A stretch of DNA of 64,000 bases from AP-15 sp963796155 (GCA_963796155.1 CAWCKT010000015.1:121200-185199); one strand, 5' to 3'; shown: positions 8,198 to 17,150, numbered from the stretch's first letter. The notes: a model not told the origin generated them from the letters alone. Numbers and translations: made by a program.

Positions 8198-9337
8198 CTA
8201 TTGGACCTTGCGCTCGTAGCTCTCCAGGATGTCGTTGAAATAGGGGGCGATCGGAAAGGGTTTGCTCTTGGCGGCGAGATCCTCCGGTGTCACGTCGACG
8301 AAGAGCTTGCGCCAGCTGGCCTCGTCGAGCTGCGGCTTGACCGCCGCCGCGTCGATGCCCGGGTACCAGTTGAAGCGTTTGACGATGCCGTCGGCCTGGA
8401 CCTTGGGGCTCGTCGCCAGAGCAACGAACTCCTCGGCGACCTTGGCATTGGCCGCCTTGGCCGGGACGACGTAGTACATCGGCTGGCCGGGCATGCCGGG
8501 CCCGATCAGCTTAAGCTTGACGTCGGGCGGAATCTTACCGTCGTGCTGCCAGTCGTAGAACATGTCGACCCAAACCGGGCCCATCGCGATCTCGCCGCGA
8601 TTGAGCATGTCGAGCGTCCCGGCATTGCCCGGTGTGAGCACTACGTTCTTGTTGAACGCCGCCAGCTCGGCGAGGATCGGATCCCAGCTTTTCTTGGTGT
8701 CGGGATCGTAGGGGCCCTTGATCAGCCGGTCGGGGTCGGGCGAGTGCGCATAGATCCAGCCGACGATGAAAGCCACGCCCGACATGCCGCCCTTGATGCC
8801 GTTATAGCCGAACTTCTTCGGGTTCGCCTGGACCCATTTTTCGAGTTCGGCGTATGTTTTTGGCGGGTCGCTGACCATTGCCGTGTTGTAGGCGATCGCG
8901 GTCTGGCTGTTGAACATCGGCATGACGTAGCCGCCGACATCGGTCCCGAGCGCGTTCTTCGCTGCTGCGGAGGTGACGAGCTTGCCGCTCGGGATTTCCG
9001 CAGTATAGCGGGCGAGAAGGCCTTTGCCGACCATCTCGCCGGCCGCCTTCTGGTGGATCACGGCGACATCGATGTCCCAGGCGGCATTGCTCTTCTGGGC
9101 TTCGAGCTTCTCATAGATCTTCTGCGAGCCGGCGTCGCCCGGTCCGGTGCCGACCGCCCTGACGGTCACGCCCGGGTGATCCTTCTCGAACATTGGACCC
9201 AGATAGTCCTTGACGTAATCGACCATATTCTGGTCGCCCGCAGTAACGACGTTGAGCGTGACTGCTTGCTGCGCCGCCGCCGGCAGGCTCAAAGCGAGCG
9301 CCGCCAGCGCGGCACAGACGATTTTCACTGGTTGCAT
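8198..9337 (-). CDS. ABC transporter periplasmic binding protein
   Basis: A 379-residue extracellular solute-binding protein of the family-1/PotD-like cluster. It starts at ATG 9337 after a GGGGAGG ribosome-binding site. Residues 1-22 form a signal peptide ending PAAAQQ. The mature part has the alternating alpha/beta pattern of type II binding proteins, with IAYNTAMVSDPPKTYAELE and GPVWVDMFYDW. It is followed upstream on the same strand by an ABC ATPase 31 bases away. No permease gene is present. The ligand is unknown; polyamine, iron or sugar-type cargo are all possible. Confidence 0.82.
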   Translation of the reverse strand: MQPVKIVCAALAALALSLPAAAQQAVTLNVVTAGDQNMVDYVKDYLGPMFEKDHPGVTVRAVGTGPGDAGSQKIYEKLEAQKSNAAWDIDVAVIHQKAAGEMVGKGLLARYTAEIPSGKLVTSAAAKNALGTDVGGYVMPMFNSQTAIAYNTAMVSDPPKTYAELEKWVQANPKKFGYNGIKGGMSGVAFIVGWIYAHSPDPDRLIKGPYDPDTKKSWDPILAELAAFNKNVVLTPGNAGTLDMLNRGEIAMGPVWVDMFYDWQHDGKIPPDVKLKLIGPGMPGQPMYYVVPAKAANAKVAEEFVALATSPKVQADGIVKRFNWYPGIDAAAVKPQLDEASWRKLFVDVTPEDLAAKSKPFPIAPYFNDILESYERKVQ

Positions 9338-9368
9338 GGCTGCCTCCCCTGGGTTTACTGCGCGCGCG

Positions 9369-10463
9369 TTATGCCGGATAGAGATGCAACGCCGCCGCCG
9401 GCAAGGCGATGCCGATCGCATCACCGATCGCCAGCCGACGCTGGTCGTCCACCAGATATTGGTGAGGTCCGACGCGAACCGCATAGCGGTAAAAGCCTCC
9501 GGGATAAGAGGCTTGGGTGATCCGCCCGCTCAGCACCAGGCAGCCGTCAAGGGGTTGATCGGGTGCGCAGAGCCGCGCCTGCTCGCTGCGGAAGTGAGCC
9601 ACCGCGGAGGTGCCACAGGACATCTGCCCAATGACGTCGGTGACAAACCTCGACTGATCGATGGCAATGCTGCGATTGAACGGGCCTTCGGAAATGACGA
9701 TCTGCCGTTGGTTGCGGCTCACTGTAAGCGGCACGACGTTGGAAGCGCCCATGAAGCCGGCGACAAAGGGCGAGTTCGGCCGATTGTAGATCTCCTCCGG
9801 GGTGCCGATCTGTGCGATGTGCCCGGCATCGAGGATGGCGATGCGGTCGGCCATCACCATCGCCTCCTGGCGGTCGTGCGTGACGTGCACCGTGGTGATG
9901 CCGAGATCCTGCTGGAGGGTCTTGATCTCGTGCCGCACTTCCTCGCGGATGCGTGCGTCGAGATTGGAGAGCGGCTCGTCGAGCAGAAGGACCTGCGGGT
10001 TTATCGCGAGCGCTCGGCCGAGCGCCACGCGTTGGCGCTGCCCACCGGAGAGTGCCGTCACCTTGCGCTCGCCCAGCCCCTCCAGGCGCAGCATGGCCAG
10101 AAGCGCGGCGATCCGCTCAGCGATCTCGGCCCGGCTCACCCGCCGCAATTTCAACCCGTATGCCATGTTCTGAGCGACCGTCATGTGGGGCCACAGAGCG
10201 TAAGACTGGAATACCATCGCGATGTTGCGTTTGTCGGGCGGCAGATGGGTTATGTCGCGGCCGCCGACCGATATCGCACCGCTCGTCACTGTGACAAAGC
10301 CGCAGATCGCCCTCAGCAAGGTCGTCTTGCCGCACCCCGACGAACCGAGAAGCGCGATGAACTCGCCACCCGCCGCACCCAATGAGACGCCATCGAGCAC
10401 GCAATGCGCGCCGTAGAACACCCGAGCCTCGCGCACTTCGAGCGCGGTCGGCGACGCGTCCAT
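9369..10463 (-). CDS. ABC transporter ATPase (PotA/FbpC/MalK type)
   Basis: 364 residues: Walker A GSSGCGKTT at 40-48, signature LSGGQRQR at 138-145, Walker B VLLLDEP at 158-164, and an H-loop in VHVTHDRQEA. The C-terminal ~80 residues form a TOBE-like domain, so it is an importer ATPase of the CUT1/spermidine/ferric type. It precedes the binding protein on the same strand and probably energises the same importer. The membrane subunits must be encoded elsewhere or have been lost. Confidence 0.88.
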   Translation of the reverse strand: MDASPTALEVREARVFYGAHCVLDGVSLGAAGGEFIALLGSSGCGKTTLLRAICGFVTVTSGAISVGGRDITHLPPDKRNIAMVFQSYALWPHMTVAQNMAYGLKLRRVSRAEIAERIAALLAMLRLEGLGERKVTALSGGQRQRVALGRALAINPQVLLLDEPLSNLDARIREEVRHEIKTLQQDLGITTVHVTHDRQEAMVMADRIAILDAGHIAQIGTPEEIYNRPNSPFVAGFMGASNVVPLTVSRNQRQIVISEGPFNRSIAIDQSRFVTDVIGQMSCGTSAVAHFRSEQARLCAPDQPLDGCLVLSGRITQASYPGGFYRYAVRVGPHQYLVDDQRRLAIGDAIGIALPAAALHLYPA

Positions 10464-10633
10464 TTCAGAAGCTGACCCAAAATGAATTCGGTGCCATCAG
10501 GAGGTAATGCGTCATTCCGCAAATAGCGCCCACGGGTCACGTCGACGCCCGGACGGTCGCGAGCGAAAGGCGCGGGCTGGGCTCGAGGGTCTCAGCAGCT
10601 GCCCTGACCCCCCTGCAAGGGTGCAAGTAGATC

Positions 10634-10756
10634 GGTCATTCCGGGACGGCCCGAAGGGCCGCGTCCGGAAGCGATGAACACCCGCTTTGCCAATATGCCA
10701 AGAGCCGTGTTCATAGGTTCCGGGCTCGCGTGCTTTGCCCGCGCCCCGGAATGACA
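10634..10756. repeat. Long palindromic repeat (REP-like)
   Basis: Outer arms TCATTCCGGG (10636-10645) and CCCCGGAATGA (10744-10754) are inverted, and an inner pair around GATGAACAC (10673-10681) and GTGTTCAT (10708-10715) is also inverted, giving a ~120-base nested palindrome. It fills most of the 295-base gap between the ABC ATPase and the HAD gene; nothing else was seen in that gap. Repeats beginning with this CCGGGA-type sequence are common in Bradyrhizobium-like genomes. Confidence 0.7.
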
Positions 10757-10758
10757 TC

Positions 10759-11376
10759 TCAGAGTAGCCCAAGGTCGACTAGTTCTGCGCGCAGAGCACC
10801 GGGGGTCGTGAAATGAATGCCGTGGATGCCGAATGGTCGCGCCGCGTCGGCATTGGCCGCGACGTCGTCGATGTAGACCGCGCGATGCGGGTCGATCGCG
10901 AAGCGCTCCAGCGTGATCTCGTAGATGCGCGGATCGGGTTTGATGACCCCGACCTCGCCGGAAATGACCATGCCGTGGAACCAGCGCAGAAAATCGAAGC
11001 GCTCAAGCGCCGGCGGAAAGGTCTCAGCCGAAAAATTACTGAGAGCGTAGAGCGGCGTGCCGCGGTCGCGCAGCTCGGCGAGGATCTCGACAGCGCCCGT
11101 GATGGGCCCCGCCATCATCTCGTCAAAGCGGGTGCCGTAGGCGTCGATGAGCTCAGCCTTGTCGGGATGCTGGAGCTTGAGCAGACGGGCGCCTTCGGCG
11201 AAGCTGCGCCCGGCGTCCTGGCAGCGGTTCCAGTCATGGGTGCAGACATTCGCCAGAAAATGCTCCATCGCCCGCTCGTCGCCCGAAAAAAGCTTGCGGT
11301 AGAGATGCCGCGGGTCCCAATCGATCAGCACACCGCCGACATCAAAGACCACGACGCTTCGGCCCGGCTCCGCCAT
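10759..11376 (-). CDS. HAD-superfamily hydrolase (YihX-like phosphatase)
   Basis: A 205-residue haloacid-dehalogenase protein. FDVGGVLIDW holds the nucleophile D12, ALSNFSAE motif II, GVIKPDPRIY the lysine of motif III and YIDDVAANADAA the acidic motif IV. A glycine replaces the second aspartate of the usual DxD, as in YihX-type sugar-phosphate phosphatases and some dehalogenases. It is divergent from the 2H phosphoesterase gene 53 bases away. The substrate cannot be told. Confidence 0.82.
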   Translation of the reverse strand: MAEPGRSVVVFDVGGVLIDWDPRHLYRKLFSGDERAMEHFLANVCTHDWNRCQDAGRSFAEGARLLKLQHPDKAELIDAYGTRFDEMMAGPITGAVEILAELRDRGTPLYALSNFSAETFPPALERFDFLRWFHGMVISGEVGVIKPDPRIYEITLERFAIDPHRAVYIDDVAANADAARPFGIHGIHFTTPGALRAELVDLGLL

Positions 11377-11429
11377 TCGCCTGCTCTTGTCCGCCCGAGT
11401 TACCGTGCCTTCCTTCCGAGGAGGATATC

Positions 11430-11960
11430 ATGCTCGCATCGATTTGGCTGCGGTTGAGCGACGAACAGGAAGCCTCGCTCGGGGCGCTGATCGAGCGGTT
11501 GGCGAGCGCGCACGGGACATTGCCGTTTCGGGCCCATCTGACGGTCTGCAGTCCGCAATCGGAGGACTCCTGGGACGCCGTGGCGGAGCATGTCCGATGC
11601 AGCAAGGCGCTGCCTCTCCGTGTTGCAAAAAAGCGCATCTCGTTCTCCACCGCGGTGCCGATGAGGGCTGTCGTGATCGATGTCGACGACACCCCGGAAC
11701 TCCGGGCCTTTCGCGAGGATTTGCGGCGGATCGCCGGTGCGGCAGAGCCGCCGCCGCCGCACATCAGCCTGCTCTATTCGGTCGACGAAACCGGCCGGCA
11801 GCCGAGCTGGTCGTCCGATGAGAGCCGGCTCAGGAGTATTGCCGAGGAATGCACGCGGTGCGTCGCTGCCGGCGAATTCGTTCTCGATCGCCCGGTCATC
11901 GTGTCGCCCGACGGCGATTGGCAGAACATCAGAAGCTGGCGGGTGGTGCGGACCCTGTAG
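11430..11960 (+). CDS. 2H phosphoesterase (2'-5' RNA ligase / cyclic phosphodiesterase-like)
   Basis: 176 residues with the two HxT/S motifs of the 2H superfamily: H36-L-T38 and H111-I-S113 (PHISLLYS). These form the symmetrical active site of enzymes that open 2',3'-cyclic phosphates or ADP-ribose cyclic phosphate. The spacing and the N-terminal ASIWLRLS strand fit the CPDase-like branch. An AGGAGG-like site lies just before the ATG. It is divergent from the HAD phosphatase, with which it may share substrates, though this is only suggested by position. Confidence 0.72.
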   Translation: MLASIWLRLSDEQEASLGALIERLASAHGTLPFRAHLTVCSPQSEDSWDAVAEHVRCSKALPLRVAKKRISFSTAVPMRAVVIDVDDTPELRAFREDLRRIAGAAEPPPPHISLLYSVDETGRQPSWSSDESRLRSIAEECTRCVAAGEFVLDRPVIVSPDGDWQNIRSWRVVRTL

Positions 11961-11983
11961 CGGGCAGGTCGTGTCCCCTCCAT

Positions 11984-12080
11984 CGTCGTCATCACCGGGC
12001 TTGACCCGGTGATCCACGCCTTGTTCAGTGGCGCCGGATGGCGTGGATGCCCACGAAACAAGTCGGGGCATGAACGACCG
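11984..12080. repeat. Palindromic intergenic repeat with terminator-like stem
   Basis: CACCGGG-CTTGA-CCCGGTG (11993-12011) is a perfect stem-loop; GATCCACGCC and GGCGTGGATGCCC farther right form a second, larger inverted pair. The pattern matches the widespread alphaproteobacterial GGCTTGACCCGGTGATCC element. It lies just after the 2H phosphoesterase and may end its transcript. Confidence 0.6.
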
Positions 12081-12125
12081 AGGTCGTCGGCGGATCGGTC
12101 GGCCGCGACAGAGAGGATGGCGAGG

Positions 12126-13331
12126 ATGTCCGAGTTGCATCGTTTTCTCGACGAGGCGCGCGCTTTGCTGCCCGCCGCCGTGGCCTTGCGCCGCCGCATT
12201 CATGCCAAGCCCGAGCTGGGCCTCGACCTGCCGCTGACGACCGCGGCGGTGCTCGACGGGCTGCAAGGTCTCGAGGTTGGGATTGCCCGCGGCCCGTCGA
12301 CTTCGGGCCTCATCGTGACGTTGAACGGCAGCAAGCCGGGTCGCACGATCCTGCTGCGCGGCGACATGGACGCGCTGCCAATGCCGGAGGATACCGGACT
12401 CGAATTCGCAAGCGAGATTCCCGGCCGCATGCATGCCTGTGGTCACGACTCCCACACGGCGATGCTGGTGCAGGCGGTGCATCTGCTGCACCGGCACAGG
12501 GACGAGCTTGCCGGCACCGTCAAGTTCATGTTCCAGCCCGGCGAGGAGGGGCACGGCGGGGCTCGGCTGATGATCCAAGACGGCCTGCTCGACGCCGATC
12601 CCAAGCCTGATGGCGCCTTCGCATTGCACATCTGGCCCAATGTCAAGGCCGGCGCGATCGTCAGCAAGCCGGGTCCGATGCTGGCCTCGGCCGATGTTTG
12701 GACCATCACGATCAGGGGACGCGGTGGTCACGCCTCGATGCCGCACGACGCGGTCGATCCGATCCCGGTCGCATTCGAGATCGGACTGGCATTGCAGACC
12801 ATGGTTACCCGGCGGGCCGATGTATCCGATCCTATAGTGCTCACCTGCACCAGGGTTACCGCCGGCACCACCAACAACGTCATTCCCGAGTTGGCCGAGA
12901 TGGGCGGTACGATACGAGCGACCTCCGAGGCAGCGCGAGAGCGGGCGCATGAGGGGCTCCGCCGGGTCGCCGCAAATGTCGCAGCGGCGCATTTGTGCGA
13001 GGCCAATGTCGCGATCCGGCGGGGCTACCCGGTTACGGTCAACGACCACGGCTTTGTCGATTTCGCCCGCGCCGTCGCGACCGAGCTTCTCGGCGCCGAG
13101 AATTACGTAGACCGGCCCGCGCCGCTGATGGGCGCGGAAGACTTCTCCTATGTCCTGCAGCGCATCCCCGGCTGCATGATGTTCCTGGGGGTGATGCCGG
13201 ATGGCCATGACGGGCACGACCATGTGGCGCCCTGCCACTCCAACCGCATGATCCTGAACGAGGACTGCATGGCGGTCGGCATCGCGATGCACGCCTCGGT
13301 CGCCCACCGGTTCCTCGCCCAGGGACTGTAA
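12126..13331 (+). CDS. M20-family amidohydrolase (hippurate hydrolase / N-acyl-amino acid deacylase type)
   Basis: 401 residues from ATG 12126 (MSELHRFLDEAR); ATG 12117 three codons upstream is also possible. Metal-binding signatures are visible: RGDMDALPM, MHACGHDSH and FQPGEEGHGG, plus MGAEDFSYVL near the C-terminus. The middle region (AGAIVSKPGPMLASAD... to HDGHDH) is the dimerisation domain. This family hydrolyses N-acyl amino acids, hippurate or indole-3-acetyl conjugates. The Rieske oxygenase gene begins 22 bases downstream, so both likely act in one catabolic route. Confidence 0.88.
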   Translation: MSELHRFLDEARALLPAAVALRRRIHAKPELGLDLPLTTAAVLDGLQGLEVGIARGPSTSGLIVTLNGSKPGRTILLRGDMDALPMPEDTGLEFASEIPGRMHACGHDSHTAMLVQAVHLLHRHRDELAGTVKFMFQPGEEGHGGARLMIQDGLLDADPKPDGAFALHIWPNVKAGAIVSKPGPMLASADVWTITIRGRGGHASMPHDAVDPIPVAFEIGLALQTMVTRRADVSDPIVLTCTRVTAGTTNNVIPELAEMGGTIRATSEAARERAHEGLRRVAANVAAAHLCEANVAIRRGYPVTVNDHGFVDFARAVATELLGAENYVDRPAPLMGAEDFSYVLQRIPGCMMFLGVMPDGHDGHDHVAPCHSNRMILNEDCMAVGIAMHASVAHRFLAQGL

Positions 13332-13353
13332 CCGTCTGCGAAGGAGAAACGAG

Positions 13354-14634
13354 ATGGCCACGAGAGCGCCCTTTCTGAACACTGCCTTCAGCGCCTACCA
13401 CCACCGCGAGCGGCCGCCCGAAGACGCGGAGCTGGCCCGGGTCGGACCGGGCACACCCTGCGGCGAGTACCTGAGGCGGTTCTGGCAGCCGGTCGTCCTT
13501 TCCGAGGATCTGGACGACCTGCCGAAGCGGTTGCGCATCCTGGGCGAGGACCTCGTCGCGTTCCGCGACAAGAGCGGTTCCGTGGGCCTCCTCGAGCTGC
13601 ACTGCCCGCATCGCGGCACCTCGCTCGAATATGGGTTGGTCGGCGAGAAAGGGATTCGCTGCTGCTACCACGGCTGGCTCTTCGACGTCGACGGCACGAT
13701 CCTCGAGACGCCCGGCGAGCCGCCGGACAGCACCCTGAAGGATCGCCTTTTTCACGGCGCCTATCCGGTGCACGAGTACCAAGGGCTGGTTTTCGCCTAT
13801 ATGGGGCCGCCGGACCAGCAGCCTGATTTCCCGATCCTCGACACCTATGACCTGCCGGACTATCGGCTCGCGGCACGCCAAGGCACGGTCTGGCCGTGCA
13901 ACTGGCTGCAGGTCAAGGAAAACAGCATGGACCCGGCGCATCTAGCCTTTCTCCATACGCTCCCCGGCAGCCAGGGGTTCACCGACGACCTCGGCGCGCT
14001 CGGCGAGTGGGACTGGATGGAGACCCCGGGCGGCATGGTCTATATCGACACGCGGCGGCAGGGCGACCGGGTATGGGTGCGCGTCGCCGACTTCATCCTA
14101 CCCAACATCCACCAATTCCCGCCGAACGCCGACCCGATGTCACTGCGGACCACGATCAATCGGCCGGCGGCGACGACCTGGGCGGTGCCGCTCGACGACA
14201 CCCACACGATGCAGATCGGCTTCCGCCGCGCACCGGAGGGTCGCGAGCTGCGGCGCGACGCCGGTTTCGGGCAGGACGGCGACCGTCCCTACGAGGCGCG
14301 TCAGCGCGTCCCCGGCGACTACGACGCGCAGATGAGCATCCATGGCGGTATAGCCCGCCACGGGCTCGAGCACCTCGCGTCGACCGACCGCGGCGTCATC
14401 ATGCTCCGCAACATGATCCGCCAAGGTATTCGTGCGACGCAGGACGGTGCCGGCTCAAGACACAACGGCCGCAACAGCCCGTTCAACGGCAAGACCATCC
14501 AGACTTACTCCCACGACAGGGTCGTCTCGGGAATTCCCGCGGCTCCGACGCCGGAGGATGACCGGCGGCTCTTGCGCGAGATCGGGCAAAAGGTGGTCAT
14601 GGATGCGGTGCGGAGCGGGTGCGTGACTGCGTGA
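13354..14634 (+). CDS. Rieske non-haem iron oxygenase, alpha subunit
   Basis: 426 residues. The Rieske centre is C84-x-H86 ... C103-x2-H106 (CPHRG and CCYHGW). The mononuclear iron ligands are in KENSMDPAHLAFLH (D193, H196, H201). This matches phthalate/vanillate-type ring-hydroxylating or demethylating oxygenases, which take electrons from a separate reductase; none is encoded nearby. An AAGGAGAAACGAG site precedes the ATG. The gene lies directly after the M20 amidohydrolase and is presumably co-transcribed. A perfect stem, GATCGCC-aaa-GGCGATC (14652-14668), follows the stop. Confidence 0.88.
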   Translation: MATRAPFLNTAFSAYHHRERPPEDAELARVGPGTPCGEYLRRFWQPVVLSEDLDDLPKRLRILGEDLVAFRDKSGSVGLLELHCPHRGTSLEYGLVGEKGIRCCYHGWLFDVDGTILETPGEPPDSTLKDRLFHGAYPVHEYQGLVFAYMGPPDQQPDFPILDTYDLPDYRLAARQGTVWPCNWLQVKENSMDPAHLAFLHTLPGSQGFTDDLGALGEWDWMETPGGMVYIDTRRQGDRVWVRVADFILPNIHQFPPNADPMSLRTTINRPAATTWAVPLDDTHTMQIGFRRAPEGRELRRDAGFGQDGDRPYEARQRVPGDYDAQMSIHGGIARHGLEHLASTDRGVIMLRNMIRQGIRATQDGAGSRHNGRNSPFNGKTIQTYSHDRVVSGIPAAPTPEDDRRLLREIGQKVVMDAVRSGCVTA

Positions 14635-14732
14635 ACAGCGGTGGAGGCAGGGATCGCCAAAGGCGATCGGCGACCGTCGGCGGCGCCGCCAGGTTTGATG
14701 CCGTCAACGACCCCGGCAAAGACACCTAGGCC

Positions 14733-15254
14733 TCAGGCGCCCGGCCCCTGAACGGTGATTTCGATCCGGCGGTTCTGCGCGCGACCTTGCGGCGTGTCGT
14801 TCGGGGCGACCGGCCGGGTATCGCCGACCCCCTTGGCCGAGATGATGTTGGGGTTGACGCCCTGCGACACGAGAAACGAGACGACAGTGGCAGCCCGCCG
14901 CGTCGACAGGACAAGATTGTCCGGAATGCCTTGCCGCTGCAGATCAGGTCCGACCGGCGTGTTGTCGGTATAGCCGTACACCACAACCTTGGCGTTTTGG
15001 AGACCCCTGAGTTTCGGTGCGATATTGTTGGCGAGCTCGGCCTGGCCGGCTGGGCTGAGCTGATAACCGCCAGACGGGAAGAGCAGGTCGCCCGCTTCGA
15101 CATATTTCTGCTCTGCCTGCAGCGCAGCGAGCTGCGCCTTGAGCTGTTGGTTCTCGGCCACTGCTGCATCGTATTGCGTCTGCGAGACGCAGGCCGTCAG
15201 GATCAGCGCGCCCAGGCAGAGGGCACCGGCCGCGGTAACTGGTTTCGTGATCAT
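14733..15254 (-). CDS. OmpA-family peptidoglycan-binding lipoprotein (copy 1)
   Basis: 173 residues from ATG 15254 behind GGAGGAG. The N-terminus ends in a lipobox (LILTAC), followed by a short coiled-coil-like segment (AAVAENQQLKAQLAALQAEQ). The remainder is an OmpA C-terminal domain: YGYTDNTPVG, LSTRRAATVVSFLV and GRAQNRRIEITV. Such proteins sit in the outer membrane and bind peptidoglycan non-covalently. An adjacent gene on the same strand encodes a close paralogue with the same layout. Confidence 0.85.
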   Translation of the reverse strand: MITKPVTAAGALCLGALILTACVSQTQYDAAVAENQQLKAQLAALQAEQKYVEAGDLLFPSGGYQLSPAGQAELANNIAPKLRGLQNAKVVVYGYTDNTPVGPDLQRQGIPDNLVLSTRRAATVVSFLVSQGVNPNIISAKGVGDTRPVAPNDTPQGRAQNRRIEITVQGPGA

Positions 15255-15334
15255 GGGATATCTCCTCCTCGTATTGGACGAACGCAACTCATGAAACCTC
15301 GAACTCAACGCACCCCGCCACCCAGGGTATTCTG

Positions 15335-15874
15335 TCAGGCGCCAGGCCCCTGGATCGTGATTTCGATCCGGCGATTCTGCGCGCGGCCTTGCGGCGTATC
15401 GTTCGAGGCGACCGGCTTGGTGTCGCCGAAACCCTTGGCCGAAATGCTGCTCGGATTGATGCCTTGGGTCGCGAGAAACGAGGCAACCCCGGCAGCCCGC
15501 CGCGCCGACAGAACCAGATTATCCGGAATGCCCTGTTTCTGCAGATCGGGTCCGACCGGCGTATTGTCGGTATAGCCGTAGACCACGATTTTAGTGGTCG
15601 GAGGGAGAGCTTTCAGCCTGGGGACGATGTTACGGGTGAGATCTGCCTGGCCCGCGGGGCTCAGGTTGAAACCGCCCTCCGGGAACAGCAGGTCACCGGC
15701 TTCGACAAACTTCTGCTGCGCCTGCGCCTCTGCGATCTGCGCCTTGAGATCGTTGTTCTCGGTTACCACCGCGTTGTACTGCTGCTCCGATACGCAGCCT
15801 GACAGCAGCAGCGCGGCGAGTGGGATGGTGGCCGCGATAGTCCGGTTTCTGGTCATCTGGGAAATCCTTGTCAT
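15335..15874 (-). CDS. OmpA-family peptidoglycan-binding lipoprotein (copy 2)
   Basis: 179 residues from ATG 15874, with GGAGG nine bases upstream; ATG 15856 (MTRNRT) is an alternative. A lipobox (LLLSGC) is followed by the same coiled segment and OmpA domain as copy 1: YGYTDNTPVGPDLQKQGIPD, LSARRAAGVASFL, GRAQNRRIEI. The two proteins align end to end with few gaps, indicating a tandem duplication. The intergenic distance is 80 bases. The roles of the copies cannot be separated from sequence. Confidence 0.85.
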   Translation of the reverse strand: MTRISQMTRNRTIAATIPLAALLLSGCVSEQQYNAVVTENNDLKAQIAEAQAQQKFVEAGDLLFPEGGFNLSPAGQADLTRNIVPRLKALPPTTKIVVYGYTDNTPVGPDLQKQGIPDNLVLSARRAAGVASFLATQGINPSSISAKGFGDTKPVASNDTPQGRAQNRRIEITIQGPGA

Positions 15875-16283
15875 AATCGTTGACCTCCATTGGACGATTG
15901 TGGCACGTCACACCCGACCGCCGGGCGTCATGGCCCCTTGGACGTCGAAACCGGCCCGCCGATCGCAGGCGAGGCCCGATCAGCGCCAATTCGAAGCTCG
16001 ATAGACGGCGGACCGTCCGGGCGGCCGACAATATACCTAAGATTACACATAACCCAAGGATAAGTTGCAGCAGCGCCTGCTCCGGCTCGTCACGGTTATG
16101 CACGGCTGCTGTCGGCTGTCGGGTAACTTTTTGAATAAACGGAGGAATTGGTCGCCGCGCCGGGACTCCGCGATGTTGATTTGCTCTCCCGCAGCGGTTG
16201 ACATGCGCCTTGGCCAGGCGGGCCAAACAGCTGCAGTCAAGCTGACTTCCGGCGACGACGACCCCCCAACTGTCAAGCAGAAG
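15875..16283. other. Intergenic region without a gene
   Basis: About 400 bases between the second OmpA lipoprotein and tRNA-Ser. It contains an AT-richer centre (16020-16070 and 16120-16150) that could carry the lipoprotein promoter. No coding sequence, RNA or repeat was recognised. Confidence 0.4.
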
Positions 16284-16376
16284 TGGCGGAGGGGATGGGA
16301 TTCGAACCCACGATACGGGTTATCGCCGTATAACGGTTTAGCAAACCGCCGCCTTCAGCCACTCGGCCACCCCTCC
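16284..16376 (-). tRNA. tRNA-Ser (GCT)
   Basis: Read on the minus strand from 16376 the acceptor GGAGGGG pairs with CCCCTCC, followed by discriminator G and an encoded CCA at 16286-16284. The anticodon loop reads TTTGCTAAA (anticodon GCT). A long variable arm (TTATACGGCGATAACCCGTAT) identifies a class II tRNA. The T-loop GGTTCGAATCC is canonical. Confidence 0.95.
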
Positions 16377-16667
16377 ACCGATGAGTGGGATCGACACGGC
16401 GTATGCGCGAACCCTTGTAAAGAGGGGCTCTCACCGAGTCAATTCGCCCCGGTCCGGGCGACCCGCCGGTGTGTCGCAGCGTCGGGCAAGCAGTAATGAG
16501 GTTGCTCCAGCCCTCGGTCGGCGCAATGATCCGAGAATACCGATTTGCCGCAGCCAACGGAGGCAGCCGTGGAAGTCGCTGCACGGCGCGATGCGATAGC
16601 CGCATCTGTGGTCTGTCGGGCGGACCGGCGCAACAAACATTTGGAGACCCGCAAGGTGGCGCGATCA

Positions 16668-17150
16668 ATGCGTCGGCATCGGCAGGCTGGGCGCCGAGGA
16701 GCGGAAAAGGCGCCCGCAAGAGCATCGGTCAGCCTCCGTACCGAGACCGCCGCATTCGCCCGGTTGGTCTGCTTCGTCGAGGAATTCGCTCGTCGTCACA
16801 CTCTGCCGGGTGCGGAGCGATCGCGGCTCATGATCGTGCTCGACGAGCTGTTCGCCAACGTCCTCAACCACGGCCACATCGCTGGAACGGCGGCTAGCAT
16901 CGAGGTCGCCCTCACCTTGAAAGCCGGAGAACTGACGATTGACTTCAGCGACGACGGCCCGCCCTTTGATCCGCTGATCGCCCCCGTGCCCGATCTCGAT
17001 CGACCGTCGGCGGACCGGCCGATCGGCGGGCTCGGCCTGCACATCCTGAGGTCCCTCGTCGACCATGCCCAATACAGCCGTGTAGGAGAGCGCAATCATC
17101 TCGTCCTTGTTCGATCAATTCCCGCTCCGAATACGCCGGAGCGCGTGTAA
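16668..17150 (+). CDS. RsbW-like anti-sigma / GHKL histidine-kinase-type ATPase
   Basis: A compact HATPase domain of about 130 residues: N-box LDELFANVLNHG, G1-box DFSDDGPPFDP and G2-type IGGLGLHILRSLVD. This is the architecture of serine-kinase anti-sigma factors and related switch ATPases (SpoIIAB/RsbW). The frame remains open upstream to an ATG at 16545, but those residues look unstructured, so ATG 16668 is preferred with moderate certainty. No anti-anti-sigma (STAS) or PP2C partner lies next to it. The following gene begins nine bases after the stop. Confidence 0.7.
   Translation: MRRHRQAGRRGAEKAPARASVSLRTETAAFARLVCFVEEFARRHTLPGAERSRLMIVLDELFANVLNHGHIAGTAASIEVALTLKAGELTIDFSDDGPPFDPLIAPVPDLDRPSADRPIGGLGLHILRSLVDHAQYSRVGERNHLVLVRSIPAPNTPERV

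Noticed and set aside
11400..13382. 660-codon minus-strand frame opposite the 2H phosphoesterase and M20 genes
   Set aside because: The plus-strand genes have complete motifs; the antisense translation shows no domain.
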